Notes: generated by a model from the sequence alone, not told the origin. DNA of 60,733 nucleotides from Bacteroidales bacterium (GCA_020026355.1 JAHHQP010000010.1:1-60733); one strand, 5' to 3'. Numbered from the stretch's first letter, positions 44,601 through 52,552 are shown. A program made the numbers and translations.

Positions 44601-45192
44601 GCGCAAGGCCGCAGAAATTCTTTCTCAGGTCAATGGAAACGTGGATCTGGCCGCAGAATGCCGTACCCTCGCGGATGAGGTCGAGCAGGCTCTGAAGGAA
44701 TATGCCGTCTATGATCACCCGGAATTCGGGCCGATCTACGCCTATGAAGTCGACGGCTTCGGCAACCAGTTCATCATGGACGACGCCAATGTGCCGTCAC
44801 TGCTCGCCATGGCCTATCTCGGCGATGTCCCTACCGATGACCCGATCTACCGGAACACTCGCCGTTTCGTCTGGAGCAAGGGCAATCCTTACTACTTCGA
44901 AGGACCTGCCGGAGAAGGTATCGGAGGACCGCACATCGGACACCAGATGGTCTGGCCGATGAGCATCATGATGAAAGCCTTCACCGCTACCGATCCTGAC
45001 GAGATCCGCGAATGCATCATCCAGCTCATGAACACGGACGCAGGTACCGGCTTCATCCACGAATCCTTCCACAAGGACAATGCAGAAGACTTCACCCGCC
45101 CTTGGTTTGCTTGGCAGAACACCCTCTTCGGAGAACTTATTCTGAAGATCGTGGAAGACGGCGATCTGGAAGTACTGAACAGCATAATCTGA
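41653..45192 (+). CDS. GH92-GH125 fusion, bifunctional alpha-mannosidase lipoprotein
   Basis: The 1179-residue chain starts with a lipoprotein signal (LAALTLLAGCTG). A full GH92 domain spans about residues 28-730, with HGNEPSHH (Glu588 as acid) and GNEDAGQMSSWYILSALGFY. From about residue 743 a full GH125 exo-alpha-1,6-mannosidase follows, with GDIPAMWLRDSGAQVWPY, NINPVGLICSAFRPSDDAT-type core and DGFGNQFIMDDAN. The join is seamless, with no stop or frameshift. One polypeptide should remove alpha-1,2 (GH92) and alpha-1,6 (GH125) mannose from the same glycan. It starts one base after the preceding stop. The lipid anchor suggests membrane attachment. Confidence 0.93.
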   Translation: MKMNKIHLTALAALTLLAGCTGIEPQQDLTSYVDTSIGTGGHGHVFVGANVPFGGVQVGPTSIPQAWDWTSGYHVSDSTVIGFSHTHLSGTGIGDLFDITVMPVIGTDLNYARGTEEDPQSGLWSYADRSQEISEPGYYSIPLTRYGIRAEMTATSHVGLHRYTFPASEEAAIVFDLENGGCWDKVTGAHIEALDGNQAVRGYRYSTGWAKDQKIWFYAEFSKPFTQLEIKNDFYGRLSFQTKEGEELLMKVAISNKSQEGAEANLKAELTGWNFEAVKTAAHDAWNEELSKIRIETTDETDRTLFYTALYHSMIVPAAFNDADEPAEYTILSLWDTYRAAMPLFSIIHPEKENDLVRTMIDIYSQQGKLPVWHLMGNETDCMVGNPGIPVVADAILKGYDGFDMDLAYEAIVNSAMRPDRGQNFRMEYGYIPNDKFGESVAYDLEYALADWTVAQVAQKLAAETTDVAKKAQYQKDYAYFLERSHSYRHLFDPELGFIRGKDSKGNFRKEYSPFSSTHRADDYCEGNGWQYTWLVPHDVEGLVDCFGGKANFISKLDQLFTVSSVVEGAESSPDISGLIGQYAHGNEPSHHILYLYTMVGQPWKTADRVREVLSTLYHADPDGIAGNEDAGQMSSWYILSALGFYQVEPAGGRYFFGSPIFDRAELKVKDGIFTIRTVNNSKENRYIQSITLNGKSYVHPYLLHSDIEKGGELVLTMGAEPKVWYCAEEPTIYKDQRPAPADRLFSSAAVEQEIERICALLTNPRLQWMFANCYPNTMDTTVHYGEDEDGNPDTFVYTGDIPAMWLRDSGAQVWPYVRYANEDPALKRMIAGVINRQFKCINIDPYANAFNVEPLGPADDTDWPVTSPYVFERKWEIDSHCYPIRLAYEYWKTTGDTSVFGPIWEEAIQKIVTTLKDQQRKNGEDVYQFLRITDRQLDTKCVVGRGNPINPVGLICSAFRPSDDATTFEFLVPSNFMAVSSLRKAAEILSQVNGNVDLAAECRTLADEVEQALKEYAVYDHPEFGPIYAYEVDGFGNQFIMDDANVPSLLAMAYLGDVPTDDPIYRNTRRFVWSKGNPYYFEGPAGEGIGGPHIGHQMVWPMSIMMKAFTATDPDEIRECIIQLMNTDAGTGFIHESFHKDNAEDFTRPWFAWQNTLFGELILKIVEDGDLEVLNSII

Positions 45193-45205
45193 TAATCACA
45201 TTCTC

Positions 45206-47512
45206 ATGAAAAAGACAAGCATAGCCGCTGCATTGGCAGCAATTTCACTCGCCGCCTCTTCCTGCAAGACGCATGAGGAAATCCGGCTGACCGAAAACCC
45301 CGTACAATATGTGTCGACACTGGTCGGTACCCTTTCCGACTACAGCCTATCCACAGGAAACACCTACCCTGCCACTGCACGTCCATGGGGCATGAACTTC
45401 TGGACACCGCAGACCGGAAAGATGGGAGACGGATGGGGCTACCGTTATGACAGCCACATCATCAGAGGCTTCAAGCAGACCCACCAGCCAAGCCCGTGGA
45501 TCAATGACTACGGCCAGTTCGCCGTCATGCCGGTCCGCGACATCAGCAACGTGGACCAGGATGCCCGTTCCAGCTGGTTCTCCCACAACGCGGAGATCGC
45601 CAGACCGCACCATTACAGCGTTTACCTCGCTGACCATGATATCGTCGCCGAACTGACACCTACGGAACGTGCCGCCATCTTCCGCGCCACCTATCCGGAA
45701 GCGGAGACCTCCGGTTTCGTGATCGATGCCTTCGACAAAGGATCCTGGATCAAGGTCATTCCGGAGCAGAAGACCGTTGTCGGCTACACCACCAAGAACT
45801 CCGGTGGTGTCCCGGACAACTTCCGCAACTGGTTCATCCTGGAATTCGACAAGGAGATTGAAGGCTTCACCCTCTATGACGCGAACGAAGAACTACTCCC
45901 TGTCAATGGCGCTGAACTGGAAGCAGACCATGTCATCGCCGGCATCCGTTTCGGAACCACCAGAGGCGAACAGGTGAACGTGAAGATCGCTTCTTCCTTC
46001 ATTTCCCTGGAACAGGCTTACCTGAACCTGAAAGAAGTAGCGGACAAAGATTTCAATACCGTCCTGGCGGAAGGCGCACAGCGCTGGAACGAGGTGCTCG
46101 GCCGCATCCAGGTCGGCGGCGGTACCGATGACCAGTACCGCACCTTCTACTCCTGCCTCTACAGGAGCCTGCTCTTCCCGCGCAAGTTCCATGAAATCAA
46201 TGCGGAAGGCAAGCCGGTACACTACAGTCCTTACAATGGAAAGATCTGTGACGGCTACATGTACACCGACACCGGATTCTGGGACACTTTCCGTGCCCTC
46301 TTCCCGCTTCTGAACCTGGCTTATCCGGACGTCAATGCCGAGATCCAGTCGGCCCTCGCCAACATTGCCAAGGAGAATCCTTTCCTCCCGGAATGGTCCA
46401 GCCCTGGTCACCGCGGCTGCATGGTCGGCAACAACTCTGCCTCCGTCGTGGCTGATGCCATCATGAAAGGGGTGAATACCGAAGAACTCCAGACCCTCTA
46501 CGACGCTATCGTCTACGGAACGGAGCATGTCCTCGCCGAAGCCAACTCTTCCGGTCGTCTCGGACACGAATATTACAACACCTTGGGTTACATTCCATAC
46601 AATGCAGGCATCAACGAGAACGTCGCCCGTACCCTCGAATATGCCTACGATGACTGGTGCATCCTCCAGATCGCCAAGAAACTCGGCCGTCCGCAGGAAG
46701 AACTCGACAAATGGGCCGCACGTGCCATGAACTATAAGAAAGTCTTCGACCCGACCAACAACCTCATGCGCGGCCGCAATGCCGACGGCACCTTCCAGGA
46801 GCCGTTCAGCCCGTACAAATGGGGCGATGCCTTCACGGAGGGCAATGCCTGGCACTACACCTGGTCCGTCTTCCATGACGTACAGGGTCTCATTGACCTG
46901 ATGGGTGGTGAAGACAACTTCAACAGACAGCTGGATCAGGTCTTCATCGTCCCTCCGATCTACGACGACAGCTACTACGGCTTCCGCATCCACGAGATCG
47001 TGGAGATGCAGGTCGCCAACATGGGCAACTACGCGCACGGCAACCAGCCGGCTCAGCACATGATCTACCTCTACAGCTACGCAGGCCAGCCTTGGAAGGC
47101 ACAATGGTGGACCCGTGAGGTCATGGACAAGCTCTACAGCGCCCGTCCGGACGGTTACTGCGGTGACGAGGACAACGGCCAGACTTCAGCCTGGTATGTC
47201 TTCTCCGCACTCGGCTTCTATCCGGTCTGCCCGGCTTCCGATGAATACATCCTCGGCAGTCCGCTGTTCAAGAAGGCGGTGATCCATCTGGAGAACGGCA
47301 AGGACATCACGATCGATGCTCCGGACAACGCATCAGACAGAAGATATGTCGCTTCCCTGAAATTCAACGGCAGGAACTGGGAGAACAACTTCCTCAAATA
47401 CGGTGATCTGATGGAAGGAGCAAAGCTCGAATATCGTATGTCCGACGTTAAGAACATCCTCAGAGGAACGGCAGCGGAAAACAAGCCGTACTCTTTCAGC
47501 AAAGAACAGTAA
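45206..47512 (+). CDS. GH92 glycosidase (third) with Gln in place of the catalytic acid
   Basis: The 768-residue lipoprotein (LAASSCKTHEE) is a complete GH92 protein, but the acid motif reads HGNQPAQH, with Gln614 where other members, including the fused GH92 next door, have Glu. The base loop GDEDNGQTSAWYVFSALGFYP is intact. In this family a Gln at the acid position is known from the mannose-1-phospho-6-mannose hydrolase of Cellulosimicrobium, where a phosphate leaving group needs no acid. I infer a phosphomannosyl or otherwise unusual substrate, such as fungal mannoprotein glycans. Hydrolysis of simple alpha-1,2 bonds would be expected to be poor. Confidence 0.88.
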   Translation: MKKTSIAAALAAISLAASSCKTHEEIRLTENPVQYVSTLVGTLSDYSLSTGNTYPATARPWGMNFWTPQTGKMGDGWGYRYDSHIIRGFKQTHQPSPWINDYGQFAVMPVRDISNVDQDARSSWFSHNAEIARPHHYSVYLADHDIVAELTPTERAAIFRATYPEAETSGFVIDAFDKGSWIKVIPEQKTVVGYTTKNSGGVPDNFRNWFILEFDKEIEGFTLYDANEELLPVNGAELEADHVIAGIRFGTTRGEQVNVKIASSFISLEQAYLNLKEVADKDFNTVLAEGAQRWNEVLGRIQVGGGTDDQYRTFYSCLYRSLLFPRKFHEINAEGKPVHYSPYNGKICDGYMYTDTGFWDTFRALFPLLNLAYPDVNAEIQSALANIAKENPFLPEWSSPGHRGCMVGNNSASVVADAIMKGVNTEELQTLYDAIVYGTEHVLAEANSSGRLGHEYYNTLGYIPYNAGINENVARTLEYAYDDWCILQIAKKLGRPQEELDKWAARAMNYKKVFDPTNNLMRGRNADGTFQEPFSPYKWGDAFTEGNAWHYTWSVFHDVQGLIDLMGGEDNFNRQLDQVFIVPPIYDDSYYGFRIHEIVEMQVANMGNYAHGNQPAQHMIYLYSYAGQPWKAQWWTREVMDKLYSARPDGYCGDEDNGQTSAWYVFSALGFYPVCPASDEYILGSPLFKKAVIHLENGKDITIDAPDNASDRRYVASLKFNGRNWENNFLKYGDLMEGAKLEYRMSDVKNILRGTAAENKPYSFSKEQ

Positions 47513-47515
47513 AAC

Positions 47516-49615
47516 ATGAAAACATTCCTCCTGACGGCAGCGGCGCTTCTGCTGTCCCTGACCGTCAGCGCACAGACCTTGACCTCTCCAGACGGAAATC
47601 TGGAGATGGTCTTCGGACTCTCGGAAACGGGAGTACCGCATTATTCATTGACCTGCAAAGGCAAAAGCGTCATCAACGAGAGCCGACTGGGCTATACCTT
47701 CAAACCGGCCTACGTCTTCGACGAAGGATTCGAACTCATTGACACTGAATTCAATGAGAGCGATACGGTCTGGCAGCCGGTCCTCGGCGAGAACAAAGAT
47801 ATCCGGGATCACCACAAGGAACTTTTCGTGGCATTGAGACAGAAAAGCACCGGCTGGCTGCTGAACCTGAGGTTCCGTCTCTTCGACGACGGCCTGGGCT
47901 TCCGCTACGAGTTCCCGGTACAGGACGAACTGCGCCATGTGATCGTGAAGGAAGAAAGTACGGAATTCCGACTCACCGGTGACCACAAGGCTTTCTGGCT
48001 GCCGGCAGACTTCGATACCAACGAGTTCCCGACGACCACCTCGAAGCTTTCCGAAGTGGATTCATTGACCTCGGAAGTAAGGAAGGAAGTGCTGGCGGCC
48101 CATGCTCCGGCCCCTTGTCTGGCCGTGCAGACCCCGCTGATGCTGAAATCCGAGGACGGCCTCTACATCAACATCCATGAGGCGGCGCTGGTGAACTATC
48201 CGGCGATGCACCTGGCTTTGGACGACAGGAATTTCGTGCTGAGTGCCCTTCTAGCTCCGAACCGGAACGGGGACAAGGTCTTCTTCCAGACCGGCTACAC
48301 CTCGCCTTGGAGGACCATCGTCGTCAGCGATGATGCCCGGGACATTCTGGCTTCCAACCTCATCCTGAATCTGAACGAGCCGTGCAAGATCGAGGACACT
48401 TCCTGGATCAAGCCGGTGAAATATGTCGGTGTCTGGTGGGAATACTTCGTCGGTGGAGGTTCTACCTGGTCCTATACGGACAATCAGGACATCATCATCG
48501 GCCAGACGGACTATACGAAGCTGAAACCGCACGGAAGACATGGAGCGAACACGCGGCACGTGAAGGATTATATCGACTTCGCGGCGGAACATGGCTTCGA
48601 CGCCGTGCTGGTCGAAGGCTGGAACGAAGGTTGGGAAGACAATTTCGCTTACCACAAAGAGGTGATGTACAGCTTCACGAAGGCTTATCCGGACTTCGAT
48701 GTGGAGGAACTGCAGCGTTATGCCGCTTCCAAGGGCGTCTTCCTCATCATGCACCACGAAACGACTTCTTCCGTGGCGGAATACGAGCGCCACATGCACG
48801 AGGCCTTCCAGTTCATGAACAGATATGGCTATCCGGCCGTGAAGACCGGTTATGTGGGACGGATCATCCCGCGCAGCGAATATCATGACGGACAGTGGAT
48901 GGTCAACCATTACAACCGCGTGGCCCGGACGGCAGCGGACTATCACATCATGGTGAATTCCCACGAAGCCGTGCGCCCTACCGGTTACAGCAGGACTTAT
49001 CCGAACTGGATCGCGCAGGAGAGCGCCCGTGGAACAGAATTCGAGTCTTTCAAAGGCAACAGGCCGGACCATTGCACCATTCTGCCGTTCACCCGTCTGA
49101 TGGGCGGTCCGATGGACTATACGCCGGGCATCTTCGAGGGTGACCTGAGCGTCTATGGCTCCAACAAGGCGAAGCTCAGCAGCACTCTGGTGAAACAGTT
49201 GGCGCTGTACGTGACGATGTATTCACCTTTGCAGATGGCGGCAGATCTAAAGGAAAACTACGAGAAATATCCGGATGCTTTCCAGTTCATCAAGGACGTA
49301 GCCTGCGACTGGGACCAGAGCTGGATTCTCGAGGCAGAGCCGGGCGACTACATCACGATCGCTCGTAAGGCGAAAGGTCAGGACGAGTGGTTTGCCGGTG
49401 CGATCACCGACGAAAATGCCCGTACCGCTACCCTGGATCTGAGTTTCCTGCCGGCCGGCAAGAAATTCACCGCGACCATCTATGCGGACGGCAAGGATGC
49501 TTCCTGGAACGAGAATCCGAAGAGTTACCGCATCTGCACGAAGAAGGTGACTTCCAAGACCGTCCTGAAGCTTCCGCTCGCCCCAGGTGGCGGTGCAGCG
49601 GTCAGCATCAAGTAA
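47516..49615 (+). CDS. GH97 inverting alpha-glucosidase
   Basis: The 699-residue protein has a cleaved signal peptide (LTVSAQ) and the GH97 order of beta-sandwich, TIM barrel and C-terminal beta domain. The three glutamates of the inverting, SusB-like group are visible: MHHETT, NSHEAVRP and QESARGTEFE. Retaining GH97 alpha-galactosidases have a different nucleophile, so alpha-glucosidase is the better call. In an N-glycan locus it could remove the terminal alpha-glucose of immature high-mannose glycans. It is the last gene of the operon, 3 bp after the third GH92. Confidence 0.9.
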   Translation: MKTFLLTAAALLLSLTVSAQTLTSPDGNLEMVFGLSETGVPHYSLTCKGKSVINESRLGYTFKPAYVFDEGFELIDTEFNESDTVWQPVLGENKDIRDHHKELFVALRQKSTGWLLNLRFRLFDDGLGFRYEFPVQDELRHVIVKEESTEFRLTGDHKAFWLPADFDTNEFPTTTSKLSEVDSLTSEVRKEVLAAHAPAPCLAVQTPLMLKSEDGLYINIHEAALVNYPAMHLALDDRNFVLSALLAPNRNGDKVFFQTGYTSPWRTIVVSDDARDILASNLILNLNEPCKIEDTSWIKPVKYVGVWWEYFVGGGSTWSYTDNQDIIIGQTDYTKLKPHGRHGANTRHVKDYIDFAAEHGFDAVLVEGWNEGWEDNFAYHKEVMYSFTKAYPDFDVEELQRYAASKGVFLIMHHETTSSVAEYERHMHEAFQFMNRYGYPAVKTGYVGRIIPRSEYHDGQWMVNHYNRVARTAADYHIMVNSHEAVRPTGYSRTYPNWIAQESARGTEFESFKGNRPDHCTILPFTRLMGGPMDYTPGIFEGDLSVYGSNKAKLSSTLVKQLALYVTMYSPLQMAADLKENYEKYPDAFQFIKDVACDWDQSWILEAEPGDYITIARKAKGQDEWFAGAITDENARTATLDLSFLPAGKKFTATIYADGKDASWNENPKSYRICTKKVTSKTVLKLPLAPGGGAAVSIK

Positions 49616-49732
49616 AAAAAAGGAGAGTCCGACGTGAAAAGAATGCGATTTTTCCATTTAAAGGTATAACCGAATGAAAAATGTCTTAAATTAGTGCAGC
49701 GTTTGGACTTTAACTCTAAAATTACATAAATT

Positions 49733-49921
49733 ATGATTTCAACTATCATTTGGTTAGTCGGCGTCGTTCTCTGCATCAAAGCATGCCTCGAGATCTGGAA
49801 ATTCAACGGCGACACGACAAGAAGAATTCTTCTGATCATCTTGATCCTCATCACCAGCTGGGTTGGTCTGGCATTCTACTATTTCTATGGAAAAGACCAC
49901 TTGGCAGAAATCATCAAATAA
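49733..49921 (+). CDS. Small PLDc_N-like membrane protein
   Basis: This 62-residue protein has two hydrophobic segments (about 4-18 and 32-50) and the ending WVGLAFYYFYGKDHL, typical of the PLDc_N/short phospholipase-D-nuclease N-terminal family, which lacks the catalytic HKD part. Function is unknown. It stands alone behind a 117-bp spacer from GH97 and is followed by a strong terminator. Confidence 0.75.
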   Translation: MISTIIWLVGVVLCIKACLEIWKFNGDTTRRILLIILILITSWVGLAFYYFYGKDHLAEIIK

Positions 49922-49934
49922 GTTTGATCGACAA

Positions 49935-49984
49935 GAAAGCAAAAGCGTTCCGGAACCCAGAAGGGGCGGAACGCTTTTGCTTTC
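49935..49984 (+). terminator. Strong terminator after the PLDc_N-like gene
   Basis: An 18-bp perfect stem (49935-49952 with 49967-49984) ends in GCTTTTGCTTTC. It also marks the left edge of the AT-richer accessory stretch. Confidence 0.88.
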
Positions 49985-49988
49985 GGGG

Positions 49989-50198
49989 CTACTGAAATGC
50001 CTTGAAGACGTTGGTATAGGAATGCAATCCTGGCTCTTTTGTAACTCTGGCAAGACATTTTTTTGCTCTTTCCACAGCCTGCTCTATACGCCCTTCATCA
50101 AGCAACTTTTTCACCCAAGATATATCTATCGGTTTCCAAAAACCTTTAATCAGCTGATGGTAGTTTACTGTTCGTCTGCTGTCATCAGACTTGAGCAA
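49989..50198 (-). CDS. Hypothetical 69-aa protein
   Basis: I do not recognise this short basic, helix-rich ORF (KKLLDEGRIEQAVERAKKCLARV). It overlaps the end of the SecB-like ORF by 34 bp in another frame and ends at the strong terminator. It could be the third member of a small operon or a C-terminal fragment of a lost gene. Confidence 0.4.
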   Translation of the reverse strand: MLKSDDSRRTVNYHQLIKGFWKPIDISWVKKLLDEGRIEQAVERAKKCLARVTKEPGLHSYTNVFKAFQ

Positions 50199-50494
50199 AG
50201 TTCCTCAACATTGATCATCGGCAAAGGGAATTCAGAAATTCTAGTTCCCGCTGTCCTGACAACAAGAATACCGCGCATGGTACCGACTGCGACACTCAAG
50301 AAATGTGGCATAAGTTCCTGAATGACAAGAACATTACCATCTTCGTATTTCAAAAAGTTCTTGAGATCCTTAACCTCAAAACGAAATTTATACTGAGACT
50401 CCAAAAGAGTGTCTTCGGCAAGAACATACTTAACACCAAAAACAATAGAAACCGTATCCTTTTCATCTTGCTTCAAGAAAAATATGATGTTCAA
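50165..50494 (-). CDS. SecB-like chaperone candidate
   Basis: This 109-residue ORF lacks a signal peptide. Its C-terminal part (PHFLSVAVGTMRGIL...RTAGTRISEFPLPMINVEEL) follows the pattern of SecB and SecB-like proteins (hydrophobic helix, Arg-Gly, then an F-x-L-P-x-x-N-x strand). SecB-like proteins in accessory DNA often serve as chaperones in toxin-antitoxin-chaperone loci. It overlaps an upstream ORF that could be toxin-derived. The family call rests on pattern memory only and is tentative; the protein is short for SecB and may be truncated. Confidence 0.4.
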   Translation of the reverse strand: MNIIFFLKQDEKDTVSIVFGVKYVLAEDTLLESQYKFRFEVKDLKNFLKYEDGNVLVIQELMPHFLSVAVGTMRGILVVRTAGTRISEFPLPMINVEELCSSLMTADEQ

Positions 50495-50654
50495 TCGATT
50501 TCAATTCCTCTACTATGGCATTCAAATAAGGATCATCCTGATAACATCTTACGGTCTTGATTCCACCACGACCAATAATCATCAGCTTATCGGAAATCCT
50601 GATACAATAAAGACGTAAAGTGCCATATTTTTTACTGCAACCTTGAATCAGCAA
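50463..50654 (-). CDS. Possible toxin-like fragment (RelE/HigB-type C-terminus)
   Basis: This 63-residue ORF has no ATG; it opens at a TTG, with a stop 12 bases upstream. The segment YGTLRLYCIRISDKLMIIGRGGIK...YQDDPYLN resembles the C-terminal beta strands of RelE/HigB-like ribonuclease toxins from Bacteroidales accessory DNA, with the N-terminal half missing. It overlaps the SecB-like ORF by 32 bp. It could be a decayed toxin or a small intact unknown. Confidence 0.35.
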   Translation of the reverse strand: MLIQGCSKKYGTLRLYCIRISDKLMIIGRGGIKTVRCYQDDPYLNAIVEELKSIEHHIFLEAR

Positions 50655-50663
50655 GGGATATGA

Positions 50664-50950
50664 TCAGGTTGCTGATATACGGATATATTTCTATTTCTGA
50701 AGAAAAAACTTCACTTTTTTGTTAAGTTCCATAAATACCTTGATTGAAAATGTAAATACGGTCAAAAAGAATTGCCTGAAACTGTTAAAAGCCAGTGTCT
50801 TCTCACTCTGAAGGTCGGCTGTTGACAAATAAAAAAACACCCCTCTGAACGTCTTTACTGATAAAACTGTCGACAAACGACGTTTCAAATATAACAATAT
50901 CTCTTACATCTCAGGACTTCACGTCTGAACAGGGCTAGCCTTTAACATAG
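50664..50950. other. AT-rich stretch without a supported gene
   Basis: A 68-codon minus-strand ORF at 50691-50897 has basic, low-complexity composition and no family-like pattern. I see no RNA gene or clear promoter. Confidence 0.5.
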
Positions 50951-51031
50951 ATGGAGAACTATTCCGTGAAATTCATTCAGGAAAAATACCGCGACATTGT
51001 GGTTAAACTCCCTAAACTTAAGATATATTAA
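50951..51031 (+). other. 26-codon micro-ORF, perhaps a gene remnant
   Basis: The ORF MENYSVKFIQEKYRDIVVKL... ends two bases before the convergent lipoprotein stop. Its composition is protein-like, but it is too short to assign; a 5' fragment of a lost gene is the simplest view. Confidence 0.25.
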
Positions 51032-51033
51032 AA

Positions 51034-51483
51034 TTATTCCTTCATGCTGGCGTCAAGGTCTTCTGGATTGATGTCATATACCCACCACATCCGAGAAAAG
51101 TCTTCTGTATGGAAGTATCTCCATGATTCTTCTTTGAAGAAATCACTCTGCTTGCCAGTTTCCGTATTATTTTCCCAACTCAGCATAAGGTCTCCATTCT
51201 CAGAATACACTTCTACATGTACATTTTCACATTCTGGAAAATCACTGAAAGCCGGATATTCTTCCAGATACGAAAACTTGCCAAAACGAATTATGGAAAT
51301 TGAATCACCTGGAAAAAGGATGTCATGATCTATATTTCTATAAAGTCCTACATCCGCTGAAATTGTCAAGACTTTAGATGTATTGTTCTTTACATACCAT
51401 TCGCTATCATACTTGTCCAAATATTTTGCAGGATCACAAGAGGTCATGGCAAAAAGCATTAATATAAAAATTATTCTTTTCAT
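51034..51483 (-). CDS. Small lipoprotein of unknown function
   Basis: This 149-residue protein has a clear lipoprotein signal (LMLFAMTSCDP) followed by a beta-rich body with many aromatic and acidic residues (YDSEWYVKNNTSKVLTIS, then EESWRYFHTEDF). I do not recognise the family. The next gene upstream on the same strand also encodes a small lipoprotein. Codon use is AT-richer than in the PUL, suggesting accessory DNA. Confidence 0.7.
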   Translation of the reverse strand: MKRIIFILMLFAMTSCDPAKYLDKYDSEWYVKNNTSKVLTISADVGLYRNIDHDILFPGDSISIIRFGKFSYLEEYPAFSDFPECENVHVEVYSENGDLMLSWENNTETGKQSDFFKEESWRYFHTEDFSRMWWVYDINPEDLDASMKE

Positions 51484-51561
51484 TGTCTTGTAAAAATAAA
51501 GTTAGAATTTCTTTCCACAAAGAAGGATTCATTGATAACCTCAGATCTTAGAATGAACTTT

Positions 51562-52059
51562 TCACCTACAATCGGACAACTCCTTGATCATTTGCGCATA
51601 TTTAGCGGGGCTTACGGGAACAGCCTTCTCAAACAGGGATATCCTATCCTCTGAAGTGACTACATCGATCTTGTACTTATCGTTTTCCAATGAAATGCTC
51701 TGATCGCTCATCTCATCTATCTTCAGAGACTTGCTACCATCGAAGAGATTTGTTTTAATGTGACCATGGACAAAATTCAAGAATAAATCTTCATCAGGAA
51801 TACAATAGACCTTGACTGCTTTTTCTGGTAGAGAAATGTCCAGAATGGTATATTTTACCAATTTATCTTCTACGATTTTAAAATATTCCGCTTCCGTATA
51901 TACTCCGTTGAAATCCGGAGCAGGTGAGCTTTCTCCGTACCATACAAATTTACCTTGATTAACATCCAAGAAAGACTGGAAATCAGACTGATTGAATTTA
52001 GAACAACTCAAAGAGAGAAATGACACGAGCGCCAACACAAAATAATTAAAGTTTTTCAT
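51562..52059 (-). CDS. Small lipoprotein of unknown function
   Basis: The 165-residue protein has the lipobox SFLSLSCSKF and an acidic, beta-rich body without catalytic signatures. Segments such as VWYGESSPAPDFNGVYTEAEYF and YKIDVVTSEDRISLFEKA suggest a compact exported domain. It lies 78 bp from the next lipoprotein gene on the same strand and is AT-rich. No family assignment is made. Confidence 0.7.
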   Translation of the reverse strand: MKNFNYFVLALVSFLSLSCSKFNQSDFQSFLDVNQGKFVWYGESSPAPDFNGVYTEAEYFKIVEDKLVKYTILDISLPEKAVKVYCIPDEDLFLNFVHGHIKTNLFDGSKSLKIDEMSDQSISLENDKYKIDVVTSEDRISLFEKAVPVSPAKYAQMIKELSDCR

Positions 52060-52189
52060 AACCGCTATAATTTAAGTTAAACATACATGATCAATGTCAG
52101 GACAACAGTTCCATTACGCCCATTATCCTATTGCTGCTGCATTGAACACGTCACAAATATAGCATATTCCCGCGACATTTCCTCGGATT

Positions 52190-52552
52190 TCGAGAGAAAA
52201 GAACTTGACTGGAGTCGATCTATTCCTATTTCTACAAGATTCTCAGGGGGACCTGCATCGACGAGCTCAGAAGAAGGGCCCGGACCGAGGTCCGTTTCCG
52301 GCACATCACCGATGCGGATATCGAAGTCCTGGACAAGAACTTCCTCGCCGACCAGGTACAGGCCGACGAGATCCAGTCCATTCTCAACAGATCGAGGGAA
52401 GAGGTGGATGAGAGCAGCTATGACTACTTCATCTGCAACCGCGTGAAAGGAATGACCTACAAGGAGATTGCCAGAAGGTCATCAAGGTACTCAAGGAGGC
52501 GCTCAAGGAATACATCACCCAGCTCGTCATCGCTTTTCTACTTTTAAACTGA
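52190..52552 (+). pseudogene. Decayed ECF sigma factor gene
   Basis: Joining frames recovers sigma sequence. ERKELDW in one frame is followed, after a shift near 52215, by SIYSYFYKILRGTCIDELRR (region 2 end). Then come VRFRHITDADIEVLDKNFLA, EEVDESSYDYFI and MTYKEIA (start of region 4). A further deletion and frameshift near 52470 removes most of the recognition helix, and VIKVLKEALKEYI follows in the next frame, ending at 52552. The N-terminal half of region 2 is also missing. It is not a copy of the intact sigma at 24.3 kb. Confidence 0.75.

Noticed and set aside
41644..44718. 1024-codon open frame on the minus strand opposite the GH92-GH125 gene
   Set aside because: It is a mirror of a GC-biased coding strand with few codons whose complement is a stop. 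It has no signal, no motif and no conserved domain, and the plus frame is unmistakable.
50691..50897. 68-codon minus-strand ORF
   Set aside because: Low-complexity, basic, AT-rich, with no homology pattern and no neighbour overlap.
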